Shown here one piece after another: positions 7,681-12,032 of a DNA stretch of 12,032 nucleotides; position 1 is the stretch's first letter, and every line of letters begins with the position of its first letter. Both the position numbers and the translations under genes were made by a program. Below the pieces are notes generated by a model. That model was given only the letters and a program-made list of their open reading frames with translations, did no database searches and was not told where the DNA came from. Origin of the DNA: an uncultured Bacilli bacterium (GTDB lineage: Bacteria > Bacillota_I > Bacilli_A > ML615J-28 > CAG-698); NCBI GenBank assembly GCA_947624315.1, contig CANQJU010000015.1:1-12032 (forward strand), in the 5' to 3' direction.

Positions 7681-7700
7681 ATAACAATAGTCATTGTTAT
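7681..7700. repeat. Perfect inverted repeat, candidate operator 1
   Basis: ATAACAAT (7681-7688) and ATTGTTAT (7693-7700) are exact reverse complements separated by AGTC. It lies about 50 bp upstream of the -35 of the GH20 promoter. No T-run follows, so it is not a terminator. The dyad spacing is suitable for a dimeric regulator, but the regulator cannot be named. Confidence 0.5.
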
Positions 7701-7720
7701 ATAATTTGTTAGATAAAATA

Positions 7721-7739
7721 AAAAATGATAATCATTTTT
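7721..7739. promoter_or_regulatory. Perfect 19-bp palindrome resembling a Fur-family box, candidate operator 2
   Basis: AAAAATGAT (7721-7729) and ATCATTTTT (7731-7739) are exact reverse complements around a single central A. Read against the Bacillus Fur/PerR/Zur pattern TGATAATnATTATCA, the segment starting at TGATAATCATT matches except for two positions in the right half. It sits 13 bp upstream of the -35 hexamer of the next promoter. The AT-rich background makes some matching expected, but a 9-bp perfect dyad is unlikely by chance. Regulator identity is uncertain. Confidence 0.45.
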
Positions 7740-7750
7740 AAAATAATACC

Positions 7751-7765
7751 ACTTGAAAAACAAGT
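7751..7765. repeat. Short inverted repeat overlapping the -35 box, candidate operator 3
   Basis: ACTTG (7751-7755) and CAAGT (7761-7765) are exact reverse complements around AAAAA. The left arm overlaps the -35 hexamer at 7753-7758, so a protein bound here would block RNA polymerase. The five-base arms are short and could be coincidental. Confidence 0.3.
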
Positions 7766-7781
7766 TGTTTAGGTGTATAAT
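7753..7781 (+). promoter_or_regulatory. Sigma-A promoter of the GH20/solute-binding-protein unit
   Basis: TTGAAA (7753-7758) and TATAAT (7776-7781) are separated by exactly 17 bp, close to the consensus for the housekeeping sigma factor. Transcription would start near 7788, giving a leader of about 48 bases before the ATG at 7836. The -35 lies within a short dyad, and two longer dyads lie upstream, so the promoter is probably regulated. Confidence 0.85.
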
Positions 7782-7792
7782 ATGAAAAGATA

Positions 7793-7816
7793 GAAAGATA
7801 GTTTTTTCAATCTTTC
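7793..7816 (+). other. Small leader hairpin upstream of the GH20 ribosome binding site
   Basis: GAAAGAT (7793-7799) and ATCTTTC (7810-7816) can form a 7-bp stem with a 10-base loop rich in T, just after the predicted transcription start. It leaves the Shine-Dalgarno AAGGAGA (7824-7830) exposed. It may be a 5' stabilising hairpin. Stability is low and no riboswitch-like conserved structure is recognisable in so short a leader. Confidence 0.3.
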
Positions 7817-7835
7817 AAATATTAAGGAGAAGCAT

Positions 7836-9701
7836 ATGTATGATATATACCCCCAAGTAAAATCCATAAAATATACGGATGGATATTTGGATGTGAAAGG
7901 ATTATCTATTTTTTTTAATGATGAAAAAGTAAACGCTTTTAAAAAAATCAGTGAAGAATTCCTTTTTCCTTCAACAAATGATTTAAAAAGCGCTAATATT
8001 TTTTTAGAAAATGATAACGCTTTACATGATGAAGCCTATTGGTTGATTAATGAAAACAATAAAGTAACGATTAAAGCTAAGAGCAATAAGGGTTTTTTTT
8101 ATGGAATTGTTTCTTTAAAACAACTTGTTAAAAGTAAAAATAAAGTTCGATGTTGTGAAATATATGATGAACCTGATTTAGAAATAAGAGGTTTGCTATT
8201 TGATATAAGCCGTAATAAAGTTGCAACTGTTGCCACAATCAAAAAAGTTATTCAAATGATGGCATTTTTAAAAATGAATCATTTAGAGCTATATGGTGAA
8301 GGTTTGTCATTTGAATATAGTTGTTATCAAAAATATCTTAAAGATGAAAGTTATTTGACTAAAGCTGAATATCTTGAACTTGAAGAATATGCTAATACAT
8401 ATTTCATTGATTTAGTTCCTAATGCCAATGGATTTGGTCATATGGGGAAATGGTTAGAGCTTGATGAATTCAAGGATTTGGCGGAGTGCCCAGATGGAAT
8501 ATTTTTGTGGGGAAGAAATAGAGAGCCATCTACCCTAAACCCTCTAGACCCTCGTTCCCTTGAACTTGTTAAAAAGATTTATCAAGAGATGTTATCGGTT
8601 TCTCATTCGAAATACTTTAATATGAATTTTGATGAACCTTTTGAACTTGGTAAAGGAAGATCAAAAGAGGAATGTGAGAAAAAAGGTTTAGGAAATGTTT
8701 ATATCGATTATGCTTTAAAAGCTTATGATGAAGTAAAGAAAAACAATAAAATTCCTATGATATGGATGGATGTTTTATTACATCATCCAACTTTATGGGA
8801 AAGACTTCCTAAAGACATGATCTTTTTGGATTGGGGATATGATGCACCTTATTCATTCAAAAAACATTTGAAAATGTTGAAAGATTTAGATGTGAAATTT
8901 ATTGCTGCTCCAGGTACATGTTCTTGGTGCAGTTTCTTAGGAAGGACAACTGATGCCTTTGAAAATATCAAAAATGCTTGTCAAGCTGCATATGATGAAA
9001 AGGGATTAGGAGTTATTTTAACTGATTGGGGAGATTTCGGACATTTGCAATTCTTGCCTATTAGTTATCCAGAAATTGTTTATGGTGGATTACTAATGTG
9101 GAGAAACAATGAAGGAACATATCGTGAAGTTAAAAATGTTTTAAATAAATTTATTTTCAAAGATGAAAATAATCTTATGGCAGATTGCTTGATGGACTTA
9201 GGTCGATATAATCGCTTAGAAAATAGTTATCAAGGAAATGGAACAGAAGCTTTTTATACATTTATGTGGGGAAGCTTAGCTATAAAAAATGAAAAACCTG
9301 TTGAGTATTTTTTAAGCAAAGTTAAAAATAATTTATTTGGATATGATAGATTTTTAACTTTTGATGAGTTTTTTAAGAGTAAACTAAATGAATTAAATCG
9401 TTGCAAATTAGAGTGCAGTGATGGAAATTTAATTATTGAAGAGATTAAAGAAAGTATTAGATTAGTTAATATTATTCATAAAGTGATGATTGCTTGCTCA
9501 AAAGAAATTCCTTTGAAACAAAGAATTGCTTATTGTGAAGAGGTTGTAGCTTTGAAGAATGATATATTTGATGAAAGAAAAAAATTATGGCTTGCTCGTA
9601 ACAAAATAAGTGATTTTGATGAGAGTATAGAGCACATAATGGCATTTATAGATTTTGCAGATACACTACGCAAATATTTAATAAGAGGTGAAGATTTATG
9701 A
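7836..9701 (+). CDS. Glycoside hydrolase family 20-type beta-N-acetylhexosaminidase, cytoplasmic
   Basis: This 621-residue protein has a GH20 architecture. Residues 1 to about 112 form the N-terminal alpha/beta domain (YFYGIVSLKQL-like segment at 88-97 before the barrel). A TIM barrel follows, beginning DEPDLEIRGLLFDISR (111-126). Barrel landmarks are FLKMNHLELYGE (144-155), IDLVPNANGFGHM (191-203), the catalytic Asp-Glu pair in MNFDEPFELG (D266-E267), IPMIWMDVL (306-314) and ILTDWGDFGH (394-403). A helical C-terminal region (about 470-621) follows the barrel. GH20 enzymes remove terminal GlcNAc or GalNAc by substrate-assisted catalysis. The DE pair here is preceded by MNF rather than the usual GGDE context, so this is a divergent subgroup. 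No signal peptide is present, so it should act on imported GlcNAc-containing fragments. AAGGAGA at 7824-7830 supports the start. Its TGA stop, the only TGA terminator in the window, overlaps the next ATG. Confidence 0.85.
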   Translation: MYDIYPQVKSIKYTDGYLDVKGLSIFFNDEKVNAFKKISEEFLFPSTNDLKSANIFLENDNALHDEAYWLINENNKVTIKAKSNKGFFYGIVSLKQLVKSKNKVRCCEIYDEPDLEIRGLLFDISRNKVATVATIKKVIQMMAFLKMNHLELYGEGLSFEYSCYQKYLKDESYLTKAEYLELEEYANTYFIDLVPNANGFGHMGKWLELDEFKDLAECPDGIFLWGRNREPSTLNPLDPRSLELVKKIYQEMLSVSHSKYFNMNFDEPFELGKGRSKEECEKKGLGNVYIDYALKAYDEVKKNNKIPMIWMDVLLHHPTLWERLPKDMIFLDWGYDAPYSFKKHLKMLKDLDVKFIAAPGTCSWCSFLGRTTDAFENIKNACQAAYDEKGLGVILTDWGDFGHLQFLPISYPEIVYGGLLMWRNNEGTYREVKNVLNKFIFKDENNLMADCLMDLGRYNRLENSYQGNGTEAFYTFMWGSLAIKNEKPVEYFLSKVKNNLFGYDRFLTFDEFFKSKLNELNRCKLECSDGNLIIEEIKESIRLVNIIHKVMIACSKEIPLKQRIAYCEEVVALKNDIFDERKKLWLARNKISDFDESIEHIMAFIDFADTLRKYLIRGEDL

Positions 9702-12032
9702 AAGTAAAGTTTAACTACAATCCTAAACTTGTTAAAAAAGTTATTTTATGGTTAATTGTTTTAGCCTTAGTTGGTTGGTTTGGAGCAACCGTTATTAAGA
9801 GCTATGAAAGTGGACATATAACTTCTAATTCACGACAACTCGCATCTGATTTTCCAGATGGAGATTATGTTGATTATTTGAAGGTCCAAGCAGGTGTTCC
9901 TGAAGACCGTTTAGATGAATTTGAATTAGAAGATTATTGGCAATATCTTAATTTTCCAAAATTAAGTGAAAACATTGTGATTGATGGAACAAGTGGAGAA
10001 GCTTCTTTAGATGCTGTTGATTTTAACAAAAACTATACATATGAAGATAAAGTCGGTTTTTATACTGGTGAAGAAGGAACAGTAACTTGGACTTTTAATG
10101 TTGAAGAAGCTGGATTGTATTGTGTATATATTGATTATTATCTTCCATCTAATGAACAAGGTGAAAGCGGAAGTAATGCTGAAAGATGTATTTATGTCAA
10201 TGGAAAAGTTCCATTCTCTAACCTTTCAACAATCACATTTACTCGTGTTTGGAAAGATAAAAGTGAAATTAAACAAGATATTAATGGTAATGATTTAAAA
10301 CCTGCCCAAGTTGAAGTCTTTGGTGAAAGATCAATGTTCTTACAAGATTCAACTGGTTATGTTTCTGATCCATTCTTGATCTATTTCAAACAAGGTGAAA
10401 ATACTATTTCCTTTGAATCACTTCGCGAAAGATTAGTTATTTTTAGTATCGAATTAACTGAAAGACAAGAAAGCATTTCATATGAAGACTATATGGCTGA
10501 ATATAGTAGCGCTGAAAAGGTTAAAGATTTTAAAGAAGAAATTCAAGCTCAAGATTCATTCGAAAGATCTGCTCCAACTCTTTATCCTACAGCCGATAGA
10601 ACAAGCGCTGAAAACTATCCTAACCATCCTGTAAAAACAAAATATAATTCTATAGGTGGAAGTAGATGGTCATCACCTGGCGAATGGATTTCTTGGAAAG
10701 TCAATGTTCCTAAAGCTGGTTTATATCAACTATCATTTAGAGCAAAACAAGACTTATCAAGAGGTTTGTTCTCTGGAAGAAAAGTTCTTATAAATGGTGA
10801 AGTTCCATTTAAAGAAGCAAACAATGCTCGTTTCTATTATAGCAGTGATTATAAGATCGTAACTATTGGTGATGAAGATGGTAATGGATATTACTTCTAT
10901 TTAAACGAAGGTGAAAATACAATAACATTACAAGCAACAATTGGTGATTATGGAGAATTAATTAGTATTGTTCAAGATGTTGTTGATGATCTAAATGCCT
11001 TATATTTAAAAATAATCAAGAGAACAACTGCTAATCCTGATGAATATCAGAATTACAATTTATATGGTGATAATCCAAGTATCGCTCCTGATGATAAAGG
11101 ACGTGATATGGTAACTGTTTTTAGAGATTCAGCTAATTCATTAAATTATGTTTCTGAAAGAATTACTGAATTGACTGGTGAAAAGAGTAGTTTAAATAAC
11201 TCAATTGATAAGTTAGTAATCCAAATAGGTGGTGTTGTAACTTATCGTAATGGTAAAACAAAAGATGTTAAAGGTTTTGCAAGTAAACCTTGGAATGTAA
11301 CTAAAGAGTTGACTAACTTTAAGACAAACTTGTCAGCTTTAGGTACATGGATTTTGGATATCCAAAGTCAAAGTTTAACAATTGAAAAATTATGGGTTCA
11401 TAGTGATGATGCTAAATTACCAAATGCTAATTCAAATTGGTTTAAAGATTTCTGGTTCCAATTAAGAGGATTTGTTCTTTCATTCTTCTTTGATTACGAA
11501 GCAATCGGCGTAACAAGTAGTGAAGGATTTGAAAAAGAAATTGAAGTTTGGTATTTAACAAATGAGTCAAGCGGTCGTGAACAAGCTAATGCGATTAAGA
11601 ATTTAATTGACTCAACATTTATCCCTGATACAAATATTAATGTCGTATTAAAGATTCTAGCTCCAACAGTATTGCTTCCAGCAACGCTTGCGGGGATAGG
11701 ACCTGATGTTGCTATTAACGTTGAAGGTGGTTTACCAGTTAACTATGCATTGCGTGGTGCTGTATATGATGTCAGTCAACAACCTGACTTCCATGAAGTA
11801 ACTGGTATTTGTACTGCCGGTAACGAAGAAAAAGGAAATTGTAGCACAAATCCAAGTAACTATGATTTATATTCATCATTTGATTATCCTGAATATGCTC
11901 GTTTCCAATATAGTTCTATGGTTCCATATTATCTAGAAACTAATGAAGGTGCTGGATATTATGGTTTGCCAAATACAGCAAGTTTCAATGTTTTGTTCTA
12001 TCGTACTGATATCTTTGAAGAAAACAATTGGC
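9698..12032 (+). CDS. Membrane-anchored extracellular solute-binding protein with two carbohydrate-binding-like domains (partial, runs off the 3' edge)
   Basis: The frame is open from ATG 9698 to the window end, giving 778 codons with no stop. It overlaps the GH20 stop by four bases (ATGA), with GAGGTG at 9685-9690 as ribosome binding site. Residues 14-33 form one hydrophobic helix with no lipobox cysteine, so the protein is probably membrane-anchored with an outside body. Two similar beta-sandwich-like segments follow. The first is about 95-255, with VTWTFNVEEAGLYCVYIDYY, IYVNGKVPF and KQGENTISFES. The second is about 290-440, with ISWKVNVPKAGLYQLSFRAK, LINGEVPF and NEGENTITLQA. After a linking region the ABC solute-binding module begins near 612 (IEVWYLTNESSGREQANAIK). 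It contains ILAPTVLLPATLAGIGPDVAI-type sequence and the diagnostic GLPNTASFNVLFYRTDIFEE (756-775). It likely captures glycans for an ABC importer encoded beyond the window. The remaining C-terminus is missing only because of the window edge. Confidence 0.85.
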   Translation, partial: MKVKFNYNPKLVKKVILWLIVLALVGWFGATVIKSYESGHITSNSRQLASDFPDGDYVDYLKVQAGVPEDRLDEFELEDYWQYLNFPKLSENIVIDGTSGEASLDAVDFNKNYTYEDKVGFYTGEEGTVTWTFNVEEAGLYCVYIDYYLPSNEQGESGSNAERCIYVNGKVPFSNLSTITFTRVWKDKSEIKQDINGNDLKPAQVEVFGERSMFLQDSTGYVSDPFLIYFKQGENTISFESLRERLVIFSIELTERQESISYEDYMAEYSSAEKVKDFKEEIQAQDSFERSAPTLYPTADRTSAENYPNHPVKTKYNSIGGSRWSSPGEWISWKVNVPKAGLYQLSFRAKQDLSRGLFSGRKVLINGEVPFKEANNARFYYSSDYKIVTIGDEDGNGYYFYLNEGENTITLQATIGDYGELISIVQDVVDDLNALYLKIIKRTTANPDEYQNYNLYGDNPSIAPDDKGRDMVTVFRDSANSLNYVSERITELTGEKSSLNNSIDKLVIQIGGVVTYRNGKTKDVKGFASKPWNVTKELTNFKTNLSALGTWILDIQSQSLTIEKLWVHSDDAKLPNANSNWFKDFWFQLRGFVLSFFFDYEAIGVTSSEGFEKEIEVWYLTNESSGREQANAIKNLIDSTFIPDTNINVVLKILAPTVLLPATLAGIGPDVAINVEGGLPVNYALRGAVYDVSQQPDFHEVTGICTAGNEEKGNCSTNPSNYDLYSSFDYPEYARFQYSSMVPYYLETNEGAGYYGLPNTASFNVLFYRTDIFEENNW

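Noticed and set aside
9699..9701. Possible use of the Mycoplasma code (TGA as Trp), which would extend the GH20 protein by two residues to TAA
   Set aside because: All tryptophans in the window are TGG and no gene has an in-frame internal TGA, so TGA is best read as a normal stop.
10098..10298. Plus-strand open frame of 66 codons
   Set aside because: It is out of frame within the large solute-binding-protein gene, which is open without interruption from 9698 to the window end.
1..12032. CRISPR arrays, tRNA or rRNA genes, insertion sequences
   Set aside because: I saw no regularly spaced repeats, no cloverleaf-like or rRNA-like segments, and no transposase or terminal inverted repeats. Nearly all the sequence is accounted for by coding genes.

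Overview
The window is AT-rich, densely packed DNA with every gene on the + strand. Short Shine-Dalgarno-led intergenic gaps, 1-11 bp gene overlaps and a strong low-GC bias suggest a low-GC Bacillota or Mycoplasmatota-type bacterium (Erysipelotrichia, Acholeplasma, Izemoplasma or RF39-like). That placement is inferred from composition and gene content only. Every tryptophan I translated is TGG and no reading frame has an internal TGA, so the standard bacterial code applies. Only the GH20 gene stops with TGA.

Layout: (1) the 3' end of a gene (1-287), possibly an ABC solute-binding protein, closed by a clear hairpin terminator. (2) A promoter at about 381-389, then a tightly coupled six-gene unit (412-7612): a diaminopimelate (DAP) decarboxylase fused to an M19 dipeptidase, a SxxK serine hydrolase, a tandem GNAT acetyltransferase, a PIG-L/LmbE-type deacetylase, an S66 L,D-carboxypeptidase and a GHL10 (DigH/YddW-like) glycosidase, followed by a modest terminator. 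(3) A 223-bp intergenic region holding three inverted repeats and a near-consensus sigma-A promoter. (4) A second unit: a GH20-type hexosaminidase translationally coupled (ATGA) to a large membrane-anchored solute-binding protein that carries two related carbohydrate-binding-like beta domains and runs off the 3' edge.

Taken together, the enzymes fit cell-wall (peptidoglycan) salvage. Two glycosidases would act on the glycan, a beta-lactamase-fold hydrolase could be a muramyl-amidase or peptidase, an L,D-carboxypeptidase would trim stem peptides, a dipeptidase would split dipeptides such as L-Ala-D-Glu, and the decarboxylase would turn freed meso-DAP into L-lysine. None of the enzymes has a signal peptide, so they should act in the cytoplasm on imported fragments. 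The flanking solute-binding protein(s) are the likely capture modules. The individual families are well supported by motifs. The pathway, and especially the decarboxylase-dipeptidase fusion as its terminal step, is inference and is the most interesting aspect of the window.
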